The translations under genes and the position numbers were made by a program. Under the pieces are notes generated by a model that made no database searches, had not been told where the DNA came from, and saw nothing but the letters and a program-made list of their open reading frames with translations. Source: Erythrobacter sp. (GTDB lineage: Bacteria > Pseudomonadota > Alphaproteobacteria > Sphingomonadales > Sphingomonadaceae). Taken from it: a DNA stretch of 64,000 nt. The stretch spans positions 186,001 to 250,000 of the forward strand of contig NZ_CP050265.1 in the NCBI RefSeq assembly GCF_011765465.1, written 5' to 3'. Of the stretch, positions 16,963-26,344 are shown piece after piece (within the stretch, counting starts at the first letter, position 1; each line of letters starts with the position of its first letter).

Positions 16963-18963
16963 ATGACTGCCGAGACGACCACGCGTGAGGAACAGCTGAA
17001 GGCGGCGCAGGGCGCGATGCAGGCCGGGCGCTTTGCCGAGGGGCTGGCGCTGGCGCGCACGCTGCTGGACGAAGAGCCGGGCGATGCCGAAGCGCTTTAC
17101 CTCGCGGCGGTCGCCGCGCGCTATCTCAAGGATTACGAGGCGGCCGAAAGCTGGCTCGCCCGGCTTCATGCGGCGAGCCCCGAATACGGGCGCGCGTGGC
17201 AGGAGGCGGGGCATCTTGCGCTGGCGCGGGGGCGCGAGGCCGACGCGCTCGCCGCCTTCGCGCGGGCGACGCGGTTCAACCCTGCACTGGAGGCGAGCTG
17301 GCGCGAACAGGCGCGCCTGCTGGCGGCGCGCGGGCGCAAGGGCGAAGCGCAGGTTGCCGCCGCGCAGGCCCAGCGCCTTGCGAAGCTGCCGCGCGAACTG
17401 GTCGCGGTGACCAACCACCTTGCCGAAGGCCGGCTGATGCGCGCGGAGGAAATCTGCCGCCATTACCTGCGCACCCACCCGACGCGCGACGCCGCGCATA
17501 TCGAGGGGATGCGCCTGCTGGCGAAGATCGGGATCGAATTCGGCGTGTTGGAGGAGGCGGAATTCCTCCTCGAAAGCGCGGTCGCCTTCGCGCCCGAGGA
17601 CGTGCAACTGCGGCTCGATTATATCGACGCGCTGCGGCGGCGGCAGAACTTCGCCAAGGCGCGCGAAGAGGCGGAAAAGCTCTATTCCCGCGATCCGGCG
17701 AGCCCCGTGTTCCAGTCGCGCCTCGCGATCGAGAGCATGGCGGTGGGCGATTACGAGCGCGGGCTGGAGCTGTTCGACGCGGTTCTGGAGAAGCTGCCGC
17801 GCGACCCGGCGAACCTCACCAGCAAGGGCCATGCGCTCAAGACCACCGGCGCGACGGACGAGGCGATCGCGAGCTATCGCGCTGCAATTGTTGCCAAAGG
17901 CGACCACGGTGATGCGTGGTATGCGCTGGCGAATCTCAAGACCTATCGCTTCACCGATGGCGAGGTCGAGGCGATGAAGGAACAGGCCGCGCGCGCCGAC
18001 CTTGCCTTCATGGACCGGGTCCACATCGCCTTCGCGCTCGGCAAGGCGCACGAGGACCGCAAAGAATATGCGGAAAGTTTCGCGGCTTACGAGGAAGGCA
18101 ATGCGCTCAAACGCGCGCAGACGCGCTACAGCGCCGAGGCGATGAGCGAGGAGCTTGCCCGTCAGCGCGAGATGGTCACGCGCGAACTATTGGAGAGCAA
18201 GGCGGGCATGGGTCACGACGCGCCCGACCCGATCTTCATCCTCGGCCTGCCGAGGGCGGGGTCGACCCTGCTCGAGCAGATCCTCGCCAGCCATAGCCAG
18301 ATTGACGGAACGTTGGAACTTCCCAACATCCTCGCGCTTGCCCACAGGCTTCGCGGAAGGCGCGTCGGCGAAAACCGCTACCCGCGTGTATTGCGCGAAC
18401 TAAGCGCGGAGCAGTTGGAGAAGCTGGGGCGCGACTTCATCGCGAACACCCGCATCCACCGCCAGGGGGCGCCGTTCTTCATCGACAAGATGCCGAACAA
18501 TTTCCGCCATATCGGCCTCATCCACCTGATCCTGCCCAATGCGAAGATCATCGACGCGCGGCGCGATCCGATGGACTGCTGCTTTTCCGGCTTCAAGCAG
18601 CTTTTCGCGGAAGGCCAGGAGTTCACCTACGGCCTCACCGAAATCGGGCGCTACTACGCCGACTATGTCGAGCTGATGGACCATTGGGACGCGGCCCTGC
18701 CGGGCAAGGTGCTCAGGGTGCGGCACGAGGATGTGCTCGACGATCTGGAGGGGCAGACACGGCGGATGCTCGACTATCTCGGGCTGCCTTTCGAGGAGGC
18801 GTGCCTCGACTTCCACCGGACGGAGCGCGCCGTGCGGACCGCTTCGAGCGAGCAGGTCCGCCAGCCGATCAACCGCAAGGGGCAGGGCGCGTGGAAGCCG
18901 TTCGAGCCGTGGCTGGGCGAGCTGAAAGAGGCGCTGGGCGACCTTGCGCCCCAGAAGACCTAG
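16963..18963 (+). CDS. TPR-repeat sulfotransferase-family protein
   Basis: 666 residues. Residues 1 to about 410 are tetratricopeptide repeats (for example [21 protein letters not shown] and [20 protein letters not shown]). The C-terminal 250 residues form a sulfotransferase domain with the PAPS 5'-phosphosulfate loop [15 protein letters not shown] and the later 3'-phosphate-binding-like stretch [20 protein letters not shown]. No signal peptide is seen, so it is probably cytoplasmic. The family transfers sulfate from PAPS to sugars, lipids or peptides. It lies just downstream of a TonB receptor and may share its transcript. Its stop TAG forms the palindrome CTAG with the stop of the convergent csaA. 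Confidence 0.85.
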   Translation: MTAETTTREEQLKAAQGAMQAGRFAEGLALARTLLDEEPGDAEALYLAAVAARYLKDYEAAESWLARLHAASPEYGRAWQEAGHLALARGREADALAAFARATRFNPALEASWREQARLLAARGRKGEAQVAAAQAQRLAKLPRELVAVTNHLAEGRLMRAEEICRHYLRTHPTRDAAHIEGMRLLAKIGIEFGVLEEAEFLLESAVAFAPEDVQLRLDYIDALRRRQNFAKAREEAEKLYSRDPASPVFQSRLAIESMAVGDYERGLELFDAVLEKLPRDPANLTSKGHALKTTGATDEAIASYRAAIVAKGDHGDAWYALANLKTYRFTDGEVEAMKEQAARADLAFMDRVHIAFALGKAHEDRKEYAESFAAYEEGNALKRAQTRYSAEAMSEELARQREMVTRELLESKAGMGHDAPDPIFILGLPRAGSTLLEQILASHSQIDGTLELPNILALAHRLRGRRVGENRYPRVLRELSAEQLEKLGRDFIANTRIHRQGAPFFIDKMPNNFRHIGLIHLILPNAKIIDARRDPMDCCFSGFKQLFAEGQEFTYGLTEIGRYYADYVELMDHWDAALPGKVLRVRHEDVLDDLEGQTRRMLDYLGLPFEEACLDFHRTERAVRTASSEQVRQPINRKGQGAWKPFEPWLGELKEALGDLAPQKT

Positions 18964-19298
18964 GCGAGCCGCGCGCCGTCCGGCACATCGCCCTGCGGCG
19001 CGGCGAGAACGATCGCACCGTCCGCATCGGGAAAGCCCAGCACCAGCACTTCGGACATGAACGGGCCGATCTGGCGCGGGGGGAAATTCACCACCGCCAT
19101 GACCTTGCGCCCGACCAGAGTTTCGGGCGTGTAGTGGTCGGTGATCTGGGCGCTGCTTTTCTTTCGCCCGATCTCCGGGCCGAAATCGACCACCAGCTTG
19201 ATCGCGGGCTTCCTCGCCTCGGGAAAGGGCGATGCTTCCACCACGCTCCCGGCGCGGATGTCCACGGCGAGGAAATCTTCGATTCCGATCGTCTGCAT
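18960..19298 (-). CDS. csaA: CsaA-like tRNA-binding-domain protein
   Basis: 112 residues made of a single tRNA-binding (OB-fold) domain: [15 protein letters not shown] at the front, [24 protein letters not shown] in the middle and [19 protein letters not shown] toward the end, all typical of CsaA. CsaA binds tRNA and has chaperone activity in cell extracts; its physiological role is little known. The start at MQTIGIEDF (19298) is preferred; an upstream in-frame ATG at 19319 would add seven residues. It sits alone between convergent genes. Confidence 0.85.
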   Translation of the reverse strand: MQTIGIEDFLAVDIRAGSVVEASPFPEARKPAIKLVVDFGPEIGRKKSSAQITDHYTPETLVGRKVMAVVNFPPRQIGPFMSEVLVLGFPDADGAIVLAAPQGDVPDGARLA

Positions 19299-19343
19299 GG
19301 CAGCGACCCTAGCCGCCATGGCCCGACGCGCAAGCCCGCCCGA

Positions 19344-20654
19344 TCAGATCGCGGAGCTGAACTTGTGCTGCGCGGCCTCGCGCCATGCGTCGAACAGGGA
19401 GGCGATCACGCGGGCGTAGGGGATGCCCTCCTGCGTGATCGCCAGCTCGAGCCCGTCGAGGCGCGCAAGGCCCCGCTCGGTGAAGGGGGCGAGGCGCCGC
19501 TGCGCCTGCGCGAACAGGCAGGGCGAGAGTTCCACCCGGCCGCGGCACAGCAATTCCTCGATCAGCCGCGCGCGCATCCGGTCTTCCGGGCTGCGGGCAA
19601 CGCCGACGCTCGCCGACAGCTTTCCTTGCGAGGAAAACATCCGGTAGCGCCCGTTGTTCTTCTCGTTCTGGGCGATAAGGCCGGGAAAGCCGCTGATCGC
19701 GCTCGATCCGAAGCCGATCAGGACTTCGTTCGGGTCGCAGGTGAAGCCCTGGAAATTGCGCCGCAGCGTGCCCTCGCGGACCGCCTGTGCCATCGGGTCC
19801 GAGGGCAGGGCGAAATGGTCGAAACCGACCGCCTGATAGCCGTGGCCCGTGAGGAAGGCATAGCCCTGCTCGGCCATGGCGAAGCGGGCCTCGGCGCCCG
19901 GAAGGTCGCTTGCGTCGATCATCGTCTGGCGCGGGACCATGTGCGGGACATGGGCATAGCCGAACACCGCCACCCGGTCCGCGCCCATGCGGCGGGTCTT
20001 TTCGAGGCTGTCGCCAAGGTCGCCGCGGGTCTGGCCGGGCAGGCCGTACATGAGGTCGAAATTCATGGAGGTGACGCCGCCCGAACGCAGCCAGTCGACA
20101 CTGCGGGCAATGAGGGCATCGTCCTGCTCGCGCCCGATCGCCTTCTGCAGGCGCGGGGCGAAGGTCTGCACCCCCATGCTCGCCCGCGTCACGCCGACCT
20201 CGCCCAGAGTGTGCCCCCATTCCTTGGTCATGGTGCGCGGGTCGAGCTCGATCGACCAGTCGGGATCGTCGAGCGGGAGGTGGCGGTGGAGCGCGGCGAC
20301 GAGTTCGAGAAATTCGCGCGGCTCTATCGCATTGGGGCTGCCCCCGCCGAAAGCGATCCGCGTCACCCGCGTGCCTGCCGGAAGCAACCGGGCGACTACC
20401 GCGATCTCCTCATGCAGCGCGGCAAGGTAGCTTTCCACCCGGCTGCGCCGTCCGGAAGCGCCGGTGTTGCAGCCGCAGTAATAGCAGATCTTCTCGCAGA
20501 ACGGGATGTGGAGGTAGAGCGAGATGTCGCCGCTCGCCCCCTCGATCGCGCGCTCGAGGCTGCCTTGGGGGAGGGGGCCGAAATCGGCGGCGGTCGGATA
20601 GCTCGTATAGCGCGGGACGGGCTTGGCGAGCAGGTCTGGATGATAAGGCCACAT
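19344..20654 (-). CDS. hemN: Oxygen-independent coproporphyrinogen III oxidase
   Basis: 436 residues. The radical-SAM cluster motif C53-x3-C57-x2-C60 (CEKICYYC) is followed by the extra Cys of HemN (GC, C62) and GGGSPN. RYTSYPTA near the N-terminus and the coproporphyrinogen-specific C-terminal domain distinguish it from HemW. It converts coproporphyrinogen III to protoporphyrinogen IX anaerobically, serving heme and bacteriochlorophyll. An FNR box lies 36 bases upstream, and the cco genes follow the same control. The ATG at 20654 has only a weak AAAGG site, and the spacing to the FNR box would put transcription start at or next to this codon. Confidence 0.95.
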   Translation of the reverse strand: MWPYHPDLLAKPVPRYTSYPTAADFGPLPQGSLERAIEGASGDISLYLHIPFCEKICYYCGCNTGASGRRSRVESYLAALHEEIAVVARLLPAGTRVTRIAFGGGSPNAIEPREFLELVAALHRHLPLDDPDWSIELDPRTMTKEWGHTLGEVGVTRASMGVQTFAPRLQKAIGREQDDALIARSVDWLRSGGVTSMNFDLMYGLPGQTRGDLGDSLEKTRRMGADRVAVFGYAHVPHMVPRQTMIDASDLPGAEARFAMAEQGYAFLTGHGYQAVGFDHFALPSDPMAQAVREGTLRRNFQGFTCDPNEVLIGFGSSAISGFPGLIAQNEKNNGRYRMFSSQGKLSASVGVARSPEDRMRARLIEELLCRGRVELSPCLFAQAQRRLAPFTERGLARLDGLELAITQEGIPYARVIASLFDAWREAAQHKFSSAI

Positions 20655-20689
20655 GACAGCCTTTAGAGCGGGCCGGGGCGCGGGGGTCT

Positions 20690-20703
20690 TTGCGCGAGAT
20701 CAA
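20690..20703 (-). promoter_or_regulatory. FNR/FixK box upstream of hemN
   Basis: TTGCGCGAGATCAA matches TTGAT-N4-ATCAA at 8 of 10 positions, with one half perfect. Its centre lies about 42 bases from the hemN start codon, and TCTAAA at 20662-20667 on the minus strand is a plausible -10 element. It overlaps the last codons and stop of the small Cys-rich gene. Confidence 0.6.
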
Positions 20704-20921
20704 TTGTCTGCGCGCTGCCCCTTCTGGCGGTCCTTTTCACGGCAGGTCGCGGCATGGCAGCCCTTGGGATCGCACTCGCGCTGCGGCCGTTCGCCGTCGC
20801 CCAGCGGAATGGTGATCGTCCCACCGCCGCACAGCGCGACAGACAGGGTTTCGGCTTCCTGCGGGGCGGGGCCGGTAGCCAGCGGGACCAGCGCGGCGAA
20901 GGCCAAAGCCGCGCCGTTCAT
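20700..20921 (-). CDS. Small exported Cys-rich protein at the end of the cco cluster, unknown
   Basis: 73 residues. A hydrophobic start MNGAALAFAALVPLATGPAP looks like a short signal peptide. The mature part has Cys31 and a C-terminal cluster C50-x4-C55-H56-x3-C60, followed by a charged tail. The ATG overlaps the ccoS stop as ATGA, so it is translated with the cbb3 maturation genes. The Cys/His cluster suggests metal binding or a disulfide-stabilised periplasmic peptide, perhaps related to copper supply for the oxidase; that is inference from position. I do not recognise a family. Confidence 0.6.
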   Translation of the reverse strand: MNGAALAFAALVPLATGPAPQEAETLSVALCGGGTITIPLGDGERPQRECDPKGCHAATCREKDRQKGQRADN

Positions 20922-21085
20922 TCCCCGTCCTCGCGCCAGTCGTCCTTTTCGTCGTCGATCAGGATGCGGTTCGCCGCCCCGTCGAGATCGTCGTACTGCC
21001 CGTTCCTCATGCTCCAAAGGAAGGCGGCAAGGCCAAGCAGTCCCATGCCGAGCGCGATCGGGATAAGGAAGGAAAGCCCGGTCAT
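20918..21085 (-). CDS. ccoS: cbb3 oxidase maturation protein CcoS
   Basis: 55 residues: a single N-terminal membrane helix (MTGLSFLIPIALGMGLLGLA onward) followed by the characteristic WSMRNGQYDDLDGAANRIL stretch and an acidic tail. This is the CcoS/FixS signature; CcoS is required for cofactor insertion into cbb3 oxidase. Its start overlaps the ccoI stop and its stop overlaps the next small gene, both as ATGA. Confidence 0.93.
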   Translation of the reverse strand: MTGLSFLIPIALGMGLLGLAAFLWSMRNGQYDDLDGAANRILIDDEKDDWREDGE

Positions 21086-23214
21086 GCCGCGTTACCCGCC
21101 GACCGGGCGAGTCGCAGCGAATTGGCGACCACGACGAGCGAGGACAGCGACATGGCGATGGCCGCGATGAGCGGGGTGACGTAGCCGAACAGGGCAAGCG
21201 GGATCGCCAGCAGGTTGTAGCCGATCGCAAAGACGAAGTTCTGCCGCACGATCCGCATGGTCGCGCGCGCGACCCAGATGGCGAGCGCGACGGGCATGAG
21301 CCTTTCGCCGATGAACACCGCGTCGGCCGCCTGCTGGCTCGCGTCCGAGGCCGTGCCCGGCGCGATCGAGGCATGGGCGGCGGCGAGTGCGGGGCCGTCA
21401 TTGAGACCGTCGCCCACCATCAGCGGGCGGCGGCCTGCCTCGCGCAGGGCTTCCAGCGCGGCGAGCTTGTCCTGTGGGCTCGCGGCGGCGCGCGCCTCGA
21501 GGCCGAGTTCGCGCGCGACCTTCGTGACCGCCTCTTCGCGGTCGCCCGACAGGATGGTCGCGCCAAGTCCGGCCTTGCCTAGCGCGGCGAGGGTGTCGGC
21601 GGTGTCGGGGCGCAGCGGGTCGGCGAAAGTGAGCGTGACCGTGCGCTCGCCAACGCGCAGGCGGGTCGCGAGCAGCGCGGCCGCGTCCTCGGCCCGTTCG
21701 AGTGCGACGGGCACGCCGCCCCATTCGCCTGCAAGGCCGATCCCGCTTTCCTCGCGCAGATTGTCGACCGGCGCTGGCTCGACCCCTTCGGCCCGCAGCG
21801 CATCGGCAAGCCCGCGGCTCAGGGGATGGCGGCTCGCCTGCGCGAGGCCGAGCGCGACCGCGCGGTCCTCGGCGGACAAGCCGGAAATGTCCGGGCGGGG
21901 CTCGCCCAGCGTCAGCGTTCCGGTCTTGTCGAACAGCGCGATGTCGCATTCGGCGAGGCGTTCCAGCGCGCTCCCGTCCTTGACCAGCAACCCGCGCTTG
22001 AGCAGCGCGCCGGAGGCCACGACCTGCGCCGCCGGGACAGCGAGGCCCATCGCGCAGGGGCAGGTGATGATGAGCACCGCGATGGCGATGACGGCGGACT
22101 GGTACCAGCCTGCGCCCGCGATCATCCAGCCGACGAAGGCGAGCGCGGCGAGCGTGTGGACGACGGGGGCATAGGCGCGGCTCGCGCGGTCTGCGATGCG
22201 GACATAGGAACTGCGCGACTGGCCCGCCTCGTCCATAAGCCGGGCGATTTCGGCGATCGCGGTGTCCTCGGCCACGCGTGTCAGGCGCACGCGGATCGGC
22301 GCGCCGAGGTTGATCGCGCCGGCATGGACTATGCTGCCCTTGCCTACCGGCTCGGGCGTGCTTTCGCCGGTGAGCATGGCGTTGTCGATGCTGGAGGAGC
22401 CTTCCTCGACCTCGCCATCGGCGGCGAGCGCTTCGCCGGCGGCGACGAGCACCAGCATCCCGGGCTCGAGGTCCTGCGCGTCCACTCTCCGGGTCGCCCC
22501 GTCGGGGCCGATCACGCTGGCAGCCTTGCCCATCCGCCCCAGCAGCGCGCCGATCCCGGCGCGGGTGCGGGTGCGCATTTCCGCATCGAGCGCGCGGCCC
22601 GCGAGCAGGAAGAAGAGCAGCATGACCGCGCTTTCGAAGAAGGCGTGCTCGCCCCCGGTCACCGTCTCGTAGATGCTCAATGCGGTCGCGAGGATCACGC
22701 CGATCGAAATCGGCACGTCCATGTTGGTGCGGCGGTAGCGCAGCGCCATGAGCGCGCTGGAGAAGAACGGGCGGCCCGAATAGGCGATGACGGGCAGGGC
22801 GATGAGCGCGGAGAGCCAGTGGAACAGCTCGCGCGTCGCGCCTTCGGCGCCCGACCAGACGCTGACCGACAGCAGCATCACGTTCATCATGCCGAAGCCC
22901 GCGACGCCCAGCGCGCGCATCAGCTGCTTCTTTTCCGCCGCTTCCTGCCCCATCGGGTTGTCGGCAACCGGCTGCGCCTCGAACCCGAGTTCGCGCAGCG
23001 CCTCGACGATGCGCTCCTCCCCGAGGCCGGGCAGGTGGTGGACCGCGACCCGCTTGGACGAGAAATTGACCCGGGCGGCTTCGACGCCTTCGACTTTCGG
23101 CAGTTCGCGCTCGATCTTGGCGATGCAGCCGGCGCAGCGCATTCCGGGCACGGTAAAGCGCGCCGCGACCACCTTCGCCGCATTGTCTCTTTCAAGGGCT
23201 GCCGGAGCGTTCAC
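21082..23214 (-). CDS. ccoI: P1B-type copper ATPase for cbb3 oxidase assembly
   Basis: 710 residues. An N-terminal heavy-metal-associated domain has CAGC at 27-30. Eight membrane helices include the CPC metal-transport motif (385-387). The catalytic core has TGES (282-285), phosphorylated DKTGT (D429) and GDGLND. CcoI/FixI exports copper to supply the CuB site of the cbb3 oxidase. The start is GTG at 23214, immediately after the ccoH TAG. The order ccoG-H-I-S after ccoNOQP is the standard one. Confidence 0.95.
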   Translation of the reverse strand: MNAPAALERDNAAKVVAARFTVPGMRCAGCIAKIERELPKVEGVEAARVNFSSKRVAVHHLPGLGEERIVEALRELGFEAQPVADNPMGQEAAEKKQLMRALGVAGFGMMNVMLLSVSVWSGAEGATRELFHWLSALIALPVIAYSGRPFFSSALMALRYRRTNMDVPISIGVILATALSIYETVTGGEHAFFESAVMLLFFLLAGRALDAEMRTRTRAGIGALLGRMGKAASVIGPDGATRRVDAQDLEPGMLVLVAAGEALAADGEVEEGSSSIDNAMLTGESTPEPVGKGSIVHAGAINLGAPIRVRLTRVAEDTAIAEIARLMDEAGQSRSSYVRIADRASRAYAPVVHTLAALAFVGWMIAGAGWYQSAVIAIAVLIITCPCAMGLAVPAAQVVASGALLKRGLLVKDGSALERLAECDIALFDKTGTLTLGEPRPDISGLSAEDRAVALGLAQASRHPLSRGLADALRAEGVEPAPVDNLREESGIGLAGEWGGVPVALERAEDAAALLATRLRVGERTVTLTFADPLRPDTADTLAALGKAGLGATILSGDREEAVTKVARELGLEARAAASPQDKLAALEALREAGRRPLMVGDGLNDGPALAAAHASIAPGTASDASQQAADAVFIGERLMPVALAIWVARATMRIVRQNFVFAIGYNLLAIPLALFGYVTPLIAAIAMSLSSLVVVANSLRLARSAGNAA

Positions 23215-23679
23215 CTAGAGCTCGCTTTCGCCGACCCAGACGTCGTCTCCGGCGGTGATGGTGAGGCGCATTGTCCAGCGGCCCGCATCGACCGGCGCGG
23301 TGGAGCGGTGGAGCCCGTCGGGCAGCGGATTGAAAACCAGCGTTTCGAATTGCTTCGTGCCGATCGGACGGCGAAGTTCCGCTTCGAGCCGCGCGCCTGC
23401 AGGGACATTGGCGGTTTCGACCAGAACGTGCCCGTCTTCGCCTCGGCCCGGCCTGACTTCCCAGCCCAGCGCGCGCGCCTTTTCGGCCTCGGCCAGCCAG
23501 GTGTTGAACTTCTGGCTGGCAACATAGGAATTCTCTACCACGACGCCGTGGAAGCCGCCGACGGCGCGGCTCGCCATGTAGAAATTGACTGCGGCGACGA
23601 TGGCGAAGCCGCCCACCAGCACAAGCGCCATGTGGCGGCCTGTGAATTCGCCCTTGCGGCGGGTTCCTGAGCTCATCAT
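23215..23679 (-). CDS. ccoH: cbb3 oxidase assembly protein CcoH (FixH)
   Basis: 154 residues with one membrane helix (about 17-36, ALVLVGGFAIVAAVNFYMA) and a periplasmic beta-rich domain ending VWVGESEL. The motif VENSYVASQKFN is typical of FixH. It participates in cbb3 assembly with CcoI. AGGAGG lies just before tandem ATG codons at 23679 and 23676; the latter overlaps the ccoG stop. Confidence 0.92.
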   Translation of the reverse strand: MMSSGTRRKGEFTGRHMALVLVGGFAIVAAVNFYMASRAVGGFHGVVVENSYVASQKFNTWLAEAEKARALGWEVRPGRGEDGHVLVETANVPAGARLEAELRRPIGTKQFETLVFNPLPDGLHRSTAPVDAGRWTMRLTITAGDDVWVGESEL

Positions 23680-25235
23680 TCGCCTCCTGGCCCGGTGAAG
23701 GTGGTTTCCTCCAGATCGCTTTCGCCCTGTTCGTCGAGCGAGGTAAGCGCGAAGGCGAATTCGCCCGGAGCGGTCCCTGCAGGCACGGTGACATAGGCGC
23801 GCACGATCTTGGTTTCATTGGCGGGCACGCTCACGACCTGGCTGGGCGCTGCGTCCTCGGCGTTGATCGCGTCGGTCCACATGACCGCGCCTGCCGGAAG
23901 GCCGGTGAGCGCCACTTCCATGTCGCGCGGGCGCGCTTCCATATTGCGTAGGCGCAGCGTGTAGGAATTGCGCACCGAGCCGTCCTTCATCAGCATGAAG
24001 GGCGGGTTGCGGTCGGGCGAGACGGTGAGGTCGGTGTGGCTGCGCGTGCCGAGCGCGAAAAGCATCGCGAGGCCAATTGCCGCCCAGACGCCGAAATAGA
24101 TGAAGATGCGCGGGCGGATCAGCGCCTTCCACGCGGGCTGGGCAGGTTCGCCTGCGGCCTCTTTCTCGCATTGTTCGAGCGTGGCGTAGTCGATCAGCCC
24201 GCGCGGGCGGCCGACTTCGGCCATGACCTTGTCGCAGGCATCGATGCACAGCGCGCAGGTGATGCAGCCGATCTGCTGGCCTTCGCGGATGTCGATGCCG
24301 GTCGGGCACACCGCGACGCACATATTGCAATCGATGCAGTCGCCATATTCGTCCGGGTTCTTGGCCGCCTTCTTGACGCTGCCGCGCTTTTCCCCGCGCC
24401 AGTCCTTGTAGGTGACGATGAGCGATTTCTCGTCGAGCATCGCGGTCTGGATGCGCGGCCAGGGGCACATATAGATACACACCTGTTCGCGCATGAACCC
24501 GCCGAGCCAGAAGGTCGTGAAGGCAAGAATGCCGACGGTCGCATAGGCGACGAGCGCGGCCTCGCCGGTGAAGAAGTCCACGAACAGCGTCGGCGCGTCG
24601 GCGAAATAGAGAATCCACGCGCCGCCTGTCGCCATGCTGATGAGGAGATAGACGCTCCATTTCGACAGCCGCCGGGCAATCTTGCCCGCGGTCCACGGCG
24701 CTTTGTCGAGCCGCATACGCGCATTGCGGTCCCCGTCGAAGAAGCGGTCGACGTGCTGAAAAACGTCGGTCCACACGGTCTGCGGGCAGGCATAGCCGCA
24801 CCATGCCCGGCCGACCGCGCTGGTGACGAGGAACAGGCCGATCCCGGCCATGATGAGCATTCCGGCGACGAAATAGAATTCGTGCGGCCAGATCTCGATA
24901 TCGAACATATAGAAGCGGCGATTGGCGAGATCGATCAGCACCGCCTGGTCGGGGGCATAGGGTCCGCGATCCCAGCGGATCCACGGCGTGCCCCAGTAGA
25001 TCGCCAGCGTGACGAGCATGACGAACCACTTGAACCGGCGGAAAGGCCCGTCAATCCGCTTGTTGTGGACCGCCTTGCGCTTTTCGTAGAGCGCGCTGGT
25101 TCCGGGTGGGGGCTGGCTCGGCGCGTGGCGCTGGGTGGCGGCCGAAGGCTTGGCCTCGGAGGGGCCCAGGGCACCGCCCCAGTCACGCCCTTCGGGCTTT
25201 GCCTTCGGCCTGTCGAGCTCTTCAGAGTTGGGCAT
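23676..25235 (-). CDS. ccoG: Membrane ferredoxin-type protein CcoG/RdxA (FixG)
   Basis: 519 residues. About five membrane segments lie before residue 260, with CGYACPQ (146-151) and CIYMCPWPRIQ conserved in the family. Two [4Fe-4S] quartets follow: C300/303/306/310 and C324/327/330/334. An Ig-like periplasmic C-terminal domain follows the last helix (about 385-400). CcoG is proposed to reduce Cu(II) for insertion into cbb3 oxidase. The start overlaps the end of ccoP by 14 bases. A Pro/Ala-rich N-terminal extension of about 45 residues is longer than in most homologues. Confidence 0.95.
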   Translation of the reverse strand: MPNSEELDRPKAKPEGRDWGGALGPSEAKPSAATQRHAPSQPPPGTSALYEKRKAVHNKRIDGPFRRFKWFVMLVTLAIYWGTPWIRWDRGPYAPDQAVLIDLANRRFYMFDIEIWPHEFYFVAGMLIMAGIGLFLVTSAVGRAWCGYACPQTVWTDVFQHVDRFFDGDRNARMRLDKAPWTAGKIARRLSKWSVYLLISMATGGAWILYFADAPTLFVDFFTGEAALVAYATVGILAFTTFWLGGFMREQVCIYMCPWPRIQTAMLDEKSLIVTYKDWRGEKRGSVKKAAKNPDEYGDCIDCNMCVAVCPTGIDIREGQQIGCITCALCIDACDKVMAEVGRPRGLIDYATLEQCEKEAAGEPAQPAWKALIRPRIFIYFGVWAAIGLAMLFALGTRSHTDLTVSPDRNPPFMLMKDGSVRNSYTLRLRNMEARPRDMEVALTGLPAGAVMWTDAINAEDAAPSQVVSVPANETKIVRAYVTVPAGTAPGEFAFALTSLDEQGESDLEETTFTGPGGE

Positions 25236-26190
25236 TATTCCCTGCCTTGTTCGCCCCCCCGCCTGCGTCCGCGACCTCGTCGGAGGTCTCCATGCTTTCC
25301 TCGATCACCTCTTCGGTGGCCTCGGTCGTCTGCCCGCCGCCGCGCGAGTGGACATAGGCGGCCAGCATCTTGATCGTCACCGGATCGAGCCGGTTCGACC
25401 ATCCCGGCATCACGCCGTGCCGCGGGGCGAGGATCTGGCGGCGGACATCGTCCCTCTCCCCGCCATAGAGCCAGATCGCGTCATTCAGCGCCGGAGCGCC
25501 CTGCTGCGGGTCGCCGCCGCCGTTCGGGCCGTGGCAGACCGAGCAGTTCTGCTCGAATATCTGCGCGCCCTGGGCGTTGCCGTCGGCCTTGCCCGAAAGC
25601 GAGAGGACATGGCTCGTCACCGCATCGACCTGCGCGCTGTCGAGAATGCCTTCGAAAGCTGGCATATAGGCAAGGCGCGTCTGGTTTGAACCCTCCCAGC
25701 GGATGCCGTGGTTCAGGGTGTATTCGATTTCCTCGAGCGTGCCGCCCCAGATCCAGTCATCGTCGTTGAGGTTGGGATAGCCGTATTCCTCGTAGCCCGC
25801 CGCGCCCGCGCCGTGGCACTGGACGCAGTTGACCTTGAACGCGGCCGCGCCCCCGGCGATCGCCTGGCTCATCAGTTCGGGCGAGGCGGCAAGCTTGTCG
25901 AGATCGGTCGCCGCGATCCGCTCGAACGTGTCGCGCCGGGCAAGCTCGGCCGCGCTCATTTCCTTCGCGAGCTGGCCGCGGCTCGACCAAGCGAGCACGC
26001 CTTCGGTCGCCTGGCTGACCATCGGCCAGGCCGGATAGAGCACGACATAGACCGCCGCCCACGCGACCGTCGCATAGAAGGTCCACAGCCACCAGCGCGG
26101 CAGGGGCGTGTTGAGCTCCTCGATGCCGTCCCATTCGTGGCCGACGGTTTCGGTGCCGGTCGGTTCGTCGATGCGCTTTTGTTCAGACAT
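25222..26190 (-). CDS. ccoP: cbb3 cytochrome c oxidase diheme subunit III
   Basis: 322 residues. An N-terminal membrane helix (about 33-52, after HEWDGIEELNTPLPRWW, a strongly conserved CcoP lead) is followed by two cytochrome c domains with CVQCH (122-126) and CSVCH (216-220). It receives electrons from soluble or membrane cytochromes and passes them to CcoO/CcoN. The start MSEQKRIDE at 26190 overlaps the ccoQ stop by eight bases. The C-terminal tail after about 295 is acidic and Gly-rich. Confidence 0.95.
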   Translation of the reverse strand: MSEQKRIDEPTGTETVGHEWDGIEELNTPLPRWWLWTFYATVAWAAVYVVLYPAWPMVSQATEGVLAWSSRGQLAKEMSAAELARRDTFERIAATDLDKLAASPELMSQAIAGGAAAFKVNCVQCHGAGAAGYEEYGYPNLNDDDWIWGGTLEEIEYTLNHGIRWEGSNQTRLAYMPAFEGILDSAQVDAVTSHVLSLSGKADGNAQGAQIFEQNCSVCHGPNGGGDPQQGAPALNDAIWLYGGERDDVRRQILAPRHGVMPGWSNRLDPVTIKMLAAYVHSRGGGQTTEATEEVIEESMETSDEVADAGGGANKAGNNAQL

Positions 26191-26344
26191 CACTGTCGTC
26201 CTTGAAAATCGAATGCTTGGCCGCGTCCACATGGCGGCCGGCGCCGGGGCGGAAATGCCACAGGCACAAGATGAGATAGAGCGCGACAATCACCACCAGC
26301 CCGTAGCTGTCGGCGAAGTGGCGCAGGGTTTCGTAGAAGCTCAC
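26183..26344 (-). CDS. ccoQ: cbb3 oxidase subunit CcoQ
   Basis: 53 residues: a short lead ([12 protein letters not shown]), one membrane helix ([18 protein letters not shown]), then RPG and a basic/acidic tail. Position between ccoO and ccoP and the single-helix form identify it as CcoQ, which stabilises the oxidase. The GTG start (26344) overlaps the ccoO stop as GTGA. Confidence 0.92.
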   Translation of the reverse strand: MSFYETLRHFADSYGLVVIVALYLILCLWHFRPGAGRHVDAAKHSIFKDDSDV

